64,000 nt of DNA from Hymenoscyphus infarciens. Lineage: Eukaryota > Ascomycota > Leotiomycetes > Helotiales > Helotiaceae. The notes below the pieces were generated by a model that saw only the letters and a list, made by a program, of their open reading frames with translations, did not search any database and had not been told where the DNA came from. How positions within the stretch are numbered: the stretch's first letter is position 1; each line of letters begins with the position of its first letter. A program made the translations under genes and the position numbers. The stretch covers positions 186,001-250,000 of the forward strand of contig LLCB01000013.1 of assembly GCA_001414345.1 (NCBI GenBank), read 5' to 3'. Shown here in pieces: positions 13,101 to 23,627 of this stretch.

Positions 13101-16100
13101 TCTGGCAGCGAGACATTCAGTTGTTCTTGAAACCTAGACGGGCTGGTGGGTTGGCTGCCGCGAAGAGAGTGGAATCGAGGACGGAGCACTCGGTCAGTAT
13201 GTGACTCGGCGCGGTAGTTCGGCCCGTGGCCTTCCAAACCACCAGCATTCATTACTTACGCCGGCAACGCAGCCAAGCACATATATTTTATAGTACTGCA
13301 GAGACACTTTTCACGCGGTAGTGAGAAATTGAAATTCCATTGCTTCCTATTGAAAATGAACTTGGAGGACACGCTACCGAATTCCCCGAAGCATTCTCCC
13401 AAATTTTGCATGAGCAAGGGGAGCAAGGGCAGCAGGTCACGTCAAGACCAAGAGCAGAAACTCCTTGGGAAATGTTTGAGGGCCCCTCTTATTAACTCAT
13501 TTAATGGGTGCCCGCCAGCTCACCTTCGACAACATACTCTTGCATGGGCTGGGGGTGTACCGCAGCGGGAACAGGCTCGGTTGGTGATGTCCAGGACCTA
13601 CGATCTCTGTACCATGTGACAGCTCAACAATATTTCGATTCCATGCGAAGAGGGCACCTTTCGTTACACACCCGCCAACAACCCCTCGAGCGAAGCCAGT
13701 AATGAAGGCCCAGGGGAAAAAAGGAGGTGCAATGCGCGCTCTCCCGAGAAGGGCAGTCAAGGTTCCCGTGTATAAGTTGCGGAAGAACCCTCCGACCAAC
13801 GGTTGATCGAGCTCCTATTTTTTCGATTCTGCGATGATTGAATAAAGCCAACAATCTGTCAACCTCAACCACCCAAACGGCACAACAATGCAAAGAATCG
13901 GATACGGCAGTGCCAAGGCAGACGCTCTAGACCTGGTCTCCTTTTCAAGGGGCAGGCATTGCAGACTCTCATCGCTCATCTCCAAAATCGTTTTCTCGCA
14001 GAGAGTAAAGCTGACGTGGAATCACCTTCCGAGAGGCAAAGTGAGGGGAAGCTCATACGAGTGCGGCCTAGAATAGCGAGCAGCATGAGCAACAGTTTGG
14101 GTCGGCTACGACTTTGTCAATTATTTATTATTCGCGATGGGTGAGTGGATATTGAATGTTGCTACAACTCTGGTAATGGGTGGGTGGATGGAGACTGGAT
14201 AGGCGCCAAAGGGGGGGGGGTGTTAATTATGCAGCAAGGGTGTCGTGAGTCCAGAATTGCCTTTCGTGAGTCTGTTTGGTCCTGATTGGCCAAGGTTCGG
14301 CTACTGCCAGACTATTCGAGACTATTCGCACACAAGAGGCGATCCTCCGACGCAGTGTACAGAGGTACCTGGTACTTTTTCTTCCTGTTTTGAACTCGAG
14401 AACTCAACATTTCCCTACAGCTCTGCATCGTGGGACGTTGGTACAAAGTTGGGGCCAAGCATTTGCCCTGTTGGTGGTGGTACGCTCAAGCCATCTGCGG
14501 GGATCGACGCTGTGCCCCATTCTTCCTGGTGGATTTTGGATGCCTCGCTTTTCCAAAGACTCGTCTACTACTACGTACTGGTGTCTACGTAAGGTTTTCG
14601 GTCATCTCCATTGTATCTCCCGCATTTTGCCGCTGGATCGAAGGCGGGTAAAAAAGGACGAACCCCCCTTCCCAAAATCACGAACCCCCACCTTGGCTCA
14701 CGGCCGCCTCGTATACCTTTGTACAACATCAATAGCTTCATCTCCATCTTACCCTCCCCCCCAAACAAGAAGCTGCAAACCCATCAGTCGCAGTATCCAC
14801 TGTCTCGGGAGGCGCCACGGACGAGCGCACCCAATCGACCAACGAGATAGAGGTACGCCAGATGGCGAGATACAGATCTACCTTCTAGCCGATGATGGTT
14901 CTCCTCCATAGCCATTGTGTACATCGACCTATCACGCGGCTATCTGCGGCGCAACCTGGACACCACGTCTTCATATTCCCACCCGCTGTCTCCCTCCTCT
15001 ACTGGAAACCTATGGTTTTCGCTGGAACGGCTATCAGTCTGACCGAATCGTTGGACCTGTCTTAGAAATGTTCCTCCCGTCGGAAACAATACGCAACAAC
15101 GGGGCTGGATGCGCGGGTGTACATTATTGGCTTTCCAGTAATAGCCTCGATAAGGATGAAATGCCCTGCATATTCAACAATTCCTTTCCCATGCCGATAT
15201 GAGAGTGCGAGGTGGCTTCCCGCTTGTTAACCTTCTGACTATTCGACGGCTAAACGTCAGGTGAACACATCTGAAGCAATAGAAGCATAGTGAAGTGTTC
15301 ATCTGTTGGGCAGGCGCACAGAACTCTCTATCTTTTGGGCTTGAAGATCTAAGGTCATGCCAGCAGTGTGTGATGACCAGCATGCGTTCTCGAGTTTGAC
15401 TGCAGATCGAAATTGAGTTGGGCACTGCTGGCAGGTCAAGTGGCTTGAAGAATCTCAGGGTGACGGCGAGTGTTCCACAAGGCTGACGCATATCTTCTTC
15501 AGCGGGGCATTGGGGTATAGTTCGCGCGAAAAAAGGAACGAGTTGCTTTTTGTGGAGTCACAATGCTGTGATGTGCTAAGTCAAAGGCCGTTCTTTTCCT
15601 GTTGAAGCACCTACCAGTCGAGTCCGTTCTTAACTAAAAGCAACTTGCTTGGACTAGATACGGAGTTTTTCCCCGGGCGGGGATATTTAGCACAAAACTA
15701 CCGGCACTTGATCCTTAGTGAAAAGTAACACGGGTGAACTAACGCAACGGCTCAGTAATTCGAAACTTAGAACCAAGCCTCAGCACGACAGGAACTAATA
15801 CTAAACTCCCGCTACCCAACTCGAAAGAGACCCTACACTCACTATACCTGTGGTGAAAAGTACTACTGTGCTCGGAAGTCCGAAACTCAGTATAAAGACC
15901 TTGGTCCCCCTCAACCAGATCCTCGGGATCTCCTTTTCCTGCTTTTGCGATTCTTGTGACTAGTCGTAGAGGCCTGTGTCCCTGGCGATCCTGTCTTTTC
16001 TGCAATACTCAGCTGACAAGTGAGGGTTGGGGTCGAAGGGCCAAGCTAGTCTACAAAATGATTTGTTTGGCACAGATTCAATACAAGATCAGTATATCAC

Positions 16101-18100
16101 AAGAAAAAGGTCACTAGCGCTGTTCCTTTCCCTTTTAGAGTCCCTGGTGTGCATGGAACGTTGCATTTCCGATTCTCGTTTCTTTTTTTGGTTTTTGTCT
16201 TCTTTTTTCCCCCTATCTTGAGATGTTGAAACGAGGAATTCCCGCCAACCCCTTTTTGGGAGGTTGGGAGGGCGGTGACGATGCCTTCTTCTTTGAGGTG
16301 GGGATTGAGGGGCGTTGATTGTTGGTAGCTGAACGAGAAATTGATCTCGATTTTCCCCGCTGGTTTGTAGGAGCCTATGTGGGGATCGAGCTCTTTTCGT
16401 CTCGGTTGCCTGTCATTTGTGCGATGGGGGTAATCAAGAATTTTTGTTTTCGAATATTTAGATATCGTTTCTGGGCCAAGAATCCAAGATTATTTTTTTT
16501 GGCCTCATTATTCAATGTATTCTTCCCTTTCGGTACTGATCTACAAAGTTCGATATATCTACAACCTTGATGGCTCGCATGATTTTTTATTTTTTTTGGT
16601 TGGCGTTTCTGGGAAATGTGGAGTGCGAGATATCTTACGTGGACTTTGTGTACGGGTGGCTGACGGGGGCTGACGGGAGCTGCTGTATCTCGGGAGATTT
16701 TTTCCCAAGGTATGCTCTGCTTCCTGGTCTTTCTCTTCTCTTTTCGTCTTTCGGTCCGTTGGGATTGTGCTACTTTGTGTTTCGAAATTTTGACTGAGAT
16801 CTCAGGCTCGTAAACAGAATTTATTGAGATCGATTTCGGAAATCTCGGAGAATGATGCTTTTCGGGAGGGGGATCTGCTAGGTGGGGTTTGGAGGGGGGA
16901 GATGAGCAAGTATCGGGAGGGCCGAGGTTGGAAAACAGGTTTGAGGGGGGCTTTTTTTGCGGATTTGGTGGTGGGGAGGGAATGGGGCAGTGAGGTAAGG
17001 AATATTGGAGGTGAGGTTTTTTGTTTAGCTTATTTTGGGAAATAGACGCCGATTTTCGATATCGATCCGGCTTCGGTTTTCACCTTTGTTGTGTTGTTCT
17101 CAGGTGAGGCAGATGACTATGGCAAGGAAGTTGGTGGGCCTTGGGGTTCACAGAAGACTTCATACCGAGGGTGAAAGGACGAGGGGAATTCTGGTAGCAC
17201 TTGATGATCTTCTCAACCTCCAAGGAAAAACATGTTTGACGGATCTGGTTTTGGTCTCTTTCTCTTCCTCTTCCTCTTCCTCTTCCTCTTCCGTTTCAGC
17301 TCCTTCGGGAAGGCTTTAATGCAATGAGAGAGAATCACAGATGATAGGCTTTTAAAAAAATCTACCTGATGACGCTCGCTGCCTAAGGCTCTTCTTCTTC
17401 TTGTTAGTCTTACGTGAAATCTGGTTTACATCCCAAAACCGCCTTACACATACATAGATTGTTAACTTGAATTTCAGCCATGAAGTGAAGATTTTTCTGT
17501 CCTTTCCTCATCTACATTTCTTTCTTTAGACAGGAGGTGTTGGGGGTTTTTACCTCGCTGATGATTTCAGGTCTTTATACTTGTGATGTAAACTTTTGTA
17601 ATGTTAATTTTCGTGGTGGAGATTTGAGAATCAAAATTACTGAATAGAAGGTCATATATCTAGTTAATAGAGTATAATAAATACGATCAGAAAGATGCGG
17701 CCACTATCCGTCAATTGCCTGAACATTGCTTTGTCGCCAGACAGATATGTCTTTCTGAATGGGGTCGTATGAGACCAGAGATTAAGATGCGGAAACGAGA
17801 CGAGCTTCGAAACCTCCTAGAAATTGAAGGTTTCTGGGACAACAACAACTATACTTCATCAATGACTATTCATAGGGAACTTACTCACGGATTGCCATGC
17901 CTTAGCTTCACCTAGATCCTGACCTACCTACGGTGCGAAGATTCAAGTCGGCCGTCCTCGCACTGAGAACGAGATTATCTTAAATTTTCTCAACAGTCAA
18001 CTTGTTCCAAAGTTAAATCACAGTGTTCAAGGATGCTTAGGCCCCTTTCACTCGCCACCAGAGGAGATTCCTGTTTCCCACTGTACTACTCCAAAAGAGC
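10101..18100. other. long gene-free region
   Basis: Eight kilobases of balanced base composition without a recognisable protein, RNA gene or intact mobile element. Open frames stay short (mostly under 200 codons) and none shows domain-like sequence or convincing exon joins. Noted items are a 25-base C run (12223-12247), a 10-base G run (14211-14220) and a CTTCCT repeat (about 17262-17290), which yields a poly-Ser artefact ORF. Composition is unlike the RIP islands on either side, so it is not simply decayed repeat DNA. Confidence 0.5.
12223..12247. repeat. 25-base poly-C tract
   Basis: Uninterrupted run of 25 C, the longest homopolymer in the window. Exact length is uncertain because such runs are error-prone in sequencing. 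Confidence 0.9.
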
Positions 18101-18544
18101 ATTGTATCAATACGGTTGACAATAAGAACTTTCAGAGCATGACCAATCGAAAAGAATCTCTGGAGCACCTTCGTTGAGTGCAGCAAGCACAGCGACGAGT
18201 TTCCTCTTAACCAAAACCGCGAAGTCTAGTTTTCAAATCAGAAAAGTGTTTGTTTCTAAGGAGGAAAGGACTCACCGATCCTTGATCTTTCCGGGAAGAA
18301 GAACCAGAAATCCCTCCGAGAAGGTGTCGCTCAGTTGCCAAACCAGTTTAGCTCGTTCCAGGGTGTGCTGCCACTTCTTAGGGATCGAGATCCGGGCGAG
18401 AAGTGACATATATGTCTCCAACATGTTGATGGGTGACAATCTTCCGTAAGTTTGCTGACATTTGGTCACCACCCAGGGCTTACCACTGAGGACACACTGT
18501 AAGAAATCGTAAGCTAAAGGGTTAACGTGCTTATGGGAGAACAT
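18100..18544 (-). pseudogene. relic of a protein-coding gene, unrecognised family
   Basis: On the minus strand, 18544-18272 is an open frame of protein-like sequence (for example LLARISIPKKWQHTLERAK and FSEGFLVLLPGKIKDR) that meets a good donor (CG/GTGAGT) at about 18281. Beyond a possible CTAG acceptor, a second protein-like stretch (FAVLVKRKLVAVLAALNEG, then ILFDWSCSES) follows at about 18230-18110, but it is not in phase with the donor and soon ends at a stop. Upstream, the gene is cut off by the AT-rich island. I read this as a truncated, frame-broken gene at a repeat boundary. An unusual intron could still rescue the frame. The family is not recognised. Confidence 0.45.
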
Positions 18545-18559
18545 CTATTCAAATTGAAG

Positions 18560-20240
18560 CTCTCGCTTAGATTTGACGAAGGAAAACTTTCAACTACTTA
18601 TTAGACGAAGACAACATTTCGTTTGGTTGTAAAACTGCTGAGTAAGTTAATTTTCTTTCTTTGAATTAGAATAATAGAATTTTAGCACTATCTATCTACT
18701 AGGCGAGAAACTGAAAACAAGTTGGTCGTAAGAGTACTGTTGCTTATTTATCTACCTTTCTTACTTAACCTAGAATAAGAGAATTTAATTAATATCTATT
18801 AGACGAAAAAATCAAAAGCACGTCTGTTATAGAATTATTTATTTAATTAACTCTCCTCACTTAACCTAGAATAATAAAAAGTATCTTCCTTATAAAAGTA
18901 GTTATTTCACTCACCTATATCTCTCGCTTAAACCAAAGCACTAGAAAACTTTGAAAAACATTTATTAAACAAATTTAAGCTCATATTCCTCATATCCTTA
19001 TAAAACAAAAGTTATTTTCAAAAAGAATCTCCTCGCTAAATCTTTAGAAGAAAGGAAAAATAGTAAGTAACTTTTATAGTATAAATAGACATAGGTGGAT
19101 AGATATATATACAGACTTTGATAAGAAACTTCTACTAAAAAAAAGTTAATTTAACAAGAATCTCTTTATAGTAAGTTACGAGGTAAGCTGGAATTTATCT
19201 ACTTTTTTTATAATCCAAGTTTTTTTTTTTTTATAAAGGCTTTCTCTCTCTTTTCTTTAGAAGATAGAAAATAAAAGTACTTTAAAAGAGACAAGGATTA
19301 GCTTAAAAGAAGCGCTATATCTAGCTATCTCTCTTCTATATTACTTCTTAACTTAAAGTAAGTATAAGAAAGTAAACTAAAAGATAAATAATTCTTAAAA
19401 TAACCTCTTTTCTTAAAAAGATCTTAAATTTTTTTTTTACTACCTCTATAAGATTAATATTCTAAGCTAAGACTCTAGAGAAAGTAAGATAGATACAGTA
19501 TCCCGTATATACCAAAAGTCGGAAACGACTAAATCGTAAATCGTAAATCGCAAATCGTAAATCGTACTTTTTATAAATATAAAATGTAATATCTTTTTAA
19601 TTTAAGTTCTCTCTCCCTCCTTCTCTCCCCCTCCCCCCCTCTCTATATTAAGACTGTTTATAGCAATTAATTAGAGGATAGGGAGAGAGAACGAGTATTA
19701 TATATATAGTAGTAGCATTACCTCCTTGCTATTATATACTTACTCTCTATTACCTAACTCTTGTATTATATTCTTCCTATTGCTTTTAGATAAATAAGAG
19801 AGAAGAAAGAGAAAGAAGGGAAGAGGGAGGAGTAGGGGGAATGTTTACTTTAAACTCCCCTTACCTATGCTAGGAAAAACCTTCTCTTAGAATGTTTACT
19901 TACCTCCTTACCTCCACCTACCTCTTCTACTCTCTCCTATACTCTCTTAGTATACGTAGTATATAGAAGAATAGGATAAGAGAGTAAGAGAGTAAGAGTA
20001 TAAGAGTATAAGAGTATAAGAGTATAAGAGAGTAAGAGTGTAAGAGAGTAAGAGAATAGGATAATATAGTTAAAGATTTGCTATATCTCTTAACTTTTGT
20101 AATTTGCTATTTGCGATTTGCGATTTGCGATTTAGTCGATTCCGGCTTTTGGTATATACGGGACGCCCTAATAGAAGATAGAGTACCTAAAAAGGAGGGA
20201 AATCAAGGAAACCTCTTACGTTATCCTCGCTTCAAAACTT
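18560..20240. repeat. second AT-rich RIP-type island
   Basis: AT-rich, TpA-rich and CpA/TpG-poor like the left end of the window, with no coding frame. It contains the TIR element at 19501-20163 and ends abruptly near 20240 where normal composition resumes. Confidence 0.75.
19501..20163. mobile_element. 663-bp MITE-like element with ~63-bp TIRs
   Basis: The first 63 bases (19501-19563) match the reverse complement of the last 63 (20101-20163) at about 56 of 63 positions. Both ends begin TCCCGTATATACCAAAAG and continue into subterminal tandem heptamers of AAATCGT/AAATCGC type. Several differences are C versus T, consistent with RIP after insertion. There is no transposase frame inside; the interior holds GAGTATAA-type tandem repeats (about 19985-20050) and partly self-complementary AT-rich sequence. 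No clear target-site duplication was found at the flanks (acagta on the left, cgccct on the right), so the superfamily is unknown. Confidence 0.75.
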
Positions 20241-20870
20241 GAGCTGATACATTTCTTGTACATCTACCTAGGATCACTTCCAAAAAAATGAAAATAAAAC
20301 TAAAGGGGCAAACGATACTCTGCCTTCACTACTCTCTCAAAATGACAAAATAGGTAACTTCCCATTTACGGCATTGACCTCTTCCCTCAGTTTAGTTTAA
20401 CCTTTTGATTCAAAATCGATAAAATAATTCGTAATATTCCTTTTTATATATTTCCCCCCCCCCCTTTTTTTTTTAAAAAAAAAGCAAGTATAGAAAGACT
20501 CTCTCCACTCTCAGCAATGTACTCAGATTTATTGTACTTCCCGACTTCCAGACTTCCAGACTTTAAGACTCTGGCTCAACGTTCCAAGGCCTCACTTCAT
20601 CGCCATCCACCGTGCCCTCAGATTCCAATACTTCACTCTCCTTCACTTATATCTCAGTCGTATCTGTATTTCCCTTGCTCGCCTAAACATAACAAACCCA
20701 AAACACCCTCGATTCGCTCTCCACTGTTGGGCCAGCTCTGTGATTTCCAGACTTAACTTTCTTCAAGCGGAAGGATTTCCCCACTCGGCGACTATATTAC
20801 TGTTCCCTTTTTTTTCTTTCTTCTTTTTCTCCAATCCGGGGTTCATATAAACCCCCTTTTCCTTAGAAAG
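20241..20870. other. intergenic stretch between AT-rich island and left inverted-repeat arm
   Basis: No credible gene. It contains an 11-base C run (about 20454-20464) followed by T and A runs. A 79-codon ORF at 20517-20756 has no recognisable features. Confidence 0.5.
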
Positions 20871-20920
20871 AATGTCATCTTACGATAATAAAACCCGTCT
20901 TATGAAGCTACAAGTAGATG
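20871..20920 (+). repeat. left arm of a distant inverted repeat
   Basis: This ~50-bp segment (core CATCTTACGATAATAAAACC, ending CTACAAGTAGATG) matches the reverse complement of 31742-31790 with one single-base indel and about five mismatches. Similarity stops sharply on both sides. The two arms face each other 10.9 kb apart and bracket three complete genes. Confidence 0.8.
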
Positions 20921-21112
20921 AGTGTTTACCGTTTAATACTACCCTTTTACAATCCAAGAATCCAAAGTTGTATTCTCGAACTCAATGATATAATGTAGAC
21001 TTGCATCAAAAGTAACGAGGTGTATATTGATATTGTCTATCCTGATCCCTATGGCACAGGGACACTCGTATATAAGCTAATACAATGCCATGCAGATGGA
21101 GATACCCAAGGA

Positions 21113-22763
21113 TCAATCCCAAACAACGGGGGTATTTACTTCATGTTCATCCGCCCCCATAACAACATGTCCCGGAGGCTCAATCCGTTCCCTCTCCCGC
21201 AAGTGAACCAATTGTCGATGATTTTTCTTAGACTCCTCATCCCTCCCCCATTTCCAGAAGTCGTCATAAGCATCAGGATCATCCATTTCGACAAGAGTGT
21301 GGATCTTCCTCCGTCTAACAGCAAATGAGTGCGCCCACCAATTCAAAGTTTCTTGAACCTCTCGCTGAGTTTTGCAAACGTTGACAAAATTCATAACTTC
21401 GGCATGTGTGCTCGATGGGGATAATGAGATTCCGGAATAGAGACGTAAAGTGGATAATTTGACCCAAAGATTGCACCATTCTAGTCCGGGACCCTTTTCT
21501 CCACCATCATGCCATGCTAAAGCACGAAGCCAGTCAGGGCAACCGCTCAAGTCCAAGAACTCGACACTGTAAAGTGTTTTGGCAAGTCTCCGTAGGATGT
21601 CGACTGCTTCCTGGTAGTTGTCGTCAAGGGTATGTGAATACATGTTTGTAGCTCCATATTGGATGTCGCTGGTGTACTTTGAAGATACCTTGACAGCTTG
21701 AGAATTCGGTGTGAGGGTTGGTACAGGCCAATATGCAAGTGATAGATGCGTAAGGGCGGGAACATGTTTTGCTAGTCCAAGGAGCTTCGCCCATGAAACG
21801 CTACTGGGTGGATGGGAAAGTGAAAGATGCGTCAGATAAGGGATCACTGCACTTGGAGGGCGTATAATGGTATCTTCCCATGACAACTGTTCCTCTTGCT
21901 CCTCCTCAGGCTCTGTTGGGTTCTCGACCAACTCAATTAATTGTTTGAACGTTATAGACCTGCCGATCGATCCAGAAAGATCGAGGCGATGAAATGTTTC
22001 ATTGTGCTCTCCGGGATTAAATCCTATTTCTTCATGCGTGTCATCTGCAGCTTCGCCGTCGGCAATTGGAATAATGAGCAAAGTTGATAATCCGTCGTAT
22101 CCGATGCCTTCTTCCGGACCATACACAGCAATATAACTCAGCAGGAGAATCCTATGAGATGTTGGTATATCTGCAAGATTGTTCCTTTCATAGTCCTTGA
22201 CGAAATCCCAGTTTCGAGCCATGGACCGCAGGCACATATCCTGCAGCCTGCGACCTCCATTTGTTTCTGGTAGTCCGGGTAAATGGTCTATTGATGTTGG
22301 GTATAAGCGCTCAGGTTGCCGTTTTCTCAGCTCGGTTTGGGGCGGGGCATATCTCGATCCTTCGAGGAGCCAGCTGCGAGGTGCTGCAGGACCTGCAACT
22401 GGTCTTCTTCCCGGAAGAACATGTTGTCTGTTTCGTGGTCTCGGAGGTGGAATTTCTGGTTGTGAAAGGAGGACTCGAGTTTGGGGAGGGAGGGAGCGTG
22501 AGGTAAAGGTTGGAGGGAGACGGGCGTAGTTTGATGGGGTGACTCCGATTCTTCGAGATGAGTTTATGAGATCGTTCACAGACTGTACATCGTTGTCTGT
22601 GGTAATATATAATCAGTTCCCGTTTTCTCCCTGCCAGAACCGTATTTTGGAGGTGCAAATGGAACATACGATTTGAACCCGAAGGTCCTGCTGTGGAACT
22701 GAGCGAGGGGTGAACTGTGGATGGCGGCTTGGTGTAGAAGTTTGAGGTTCGTTTTTTGGGCAT
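21113..22763 (-). CDS. conserved-type fungal LRR-like protein
   Basis: Two exons, 22763-22670 and 22596-21113, joined by a 73-bp intron (GTATGT...CACAG) into 525 residues. The first ~150 residues are basic, Pro/Arg-rich and probably disordered. The middle (about 265-400) shows leucine-rich-repeat-like units such as YLTHLSLSHP, ALTHLSLAYW and EFLDLSGCPDW. The C-terminus is charged (RRRKIHTLVEMDDPDAYDD). There is no signal peptide or membrane segment, so it is probably cytoplasmic or nuclear and a protein-binding scaffold. I do not recognise a named family. It shares an 864-bp divergent intergenic region with the P450 gene. Confidence 0.8.
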
Positions 22764-23627
22764 CGAGGGAGAGTTGGGGCAAACTCTTGAACGTAATTCC
22801 TCTTCAATTCTTCAATTGAGAGCTGCGAGTTTGCTTTGCTTTTAGCATTTACTTAGAGTGCCCCTCTAGGTGGCGCATAAGGGGAGGAGGGACTCACTGT
22901 CAGCAAGAGTCACTGTGGTGTGGCACAGTAGTGGAGTGGCTGGAGAGTGGCTCACCCAACGGCTCTTGGCAAATCCCGGCGCCATTCAACGATGTTCATT
23001 GCTACCGACTCTTAGCGAGATTTATAGGAATGCAATGCACTTGATCACGCTTGATCACGCTTGATCACGTTTGATCACCACCTCGAAGTCGCTCCTTTCC
23101 TTACCTACCTCGACGACCGAGTCGATCCACGTTGATCAGAGCAAGTAACAAGAAGGGAAGGAGGGAGGAGTATAAACCCCCCATCCCCTATTTATATATA
23201 CACTTGTTCATTGTCGAAAACCAATCGCGGGGGTTGAGCTACGGAAGATAAATCTTCAATCTTCTTGGGTCCAACTTGGCATCAGGTATGATAGCCTAGC
23301 CGTCAGCACTAGGTACTCCGGGTGCTGCTTGTGCTAGGGGCGTATTGACTTGGAATCAACTTGGTAGAAATCTAGGCCGATCAATTGTGTCTCTTTTCTG
23401 GTTTGCTATGCAACCAATACCCAAATATGGCGTAGATCAACCTGGCAAATGGTGGCTGTCGTCTGACCTGCATTGGTCCAAGGCACCTTCCACCCTTCCA
23501 CGGCCCCCGTATCTATCAAGTTACACCACGGAAACTTTATCATAATGCGGAGAAACATCTCATCTCGGAGCTATAATATACCACGTCGTTTCCCTCCTCA
23601 GAAGTTCTCTCGCAAGTTCCCATCAAG
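22764..23627. promoter_or_regulatory. divergent promoter region of the LRR-like and P450 genes
   Basis: Contains four tandem copies of a decamer of TTGATCACGC type (23041-23079), each with a TGATCA palindrome, and a TATA-like TATAATAT at 23572-23579, about 50 bp before the P450 start codon. The tandem palindromes are candidate factor-binding sites by inference only. Confidence 0.45.

Noticed and set aside
15739..16005. 88-codon minus-strand ORF as a retroelement fragment
   Set aside because: No reverse transcriptase, integrase or gag motif is visible and no neighbouring fragments support it.
17035..17319. 94-codon ORF with a poly-serine stretch
   Set aside because: The serines come from a CTTCCT microsatellite; the rest has no protein-like pattern.
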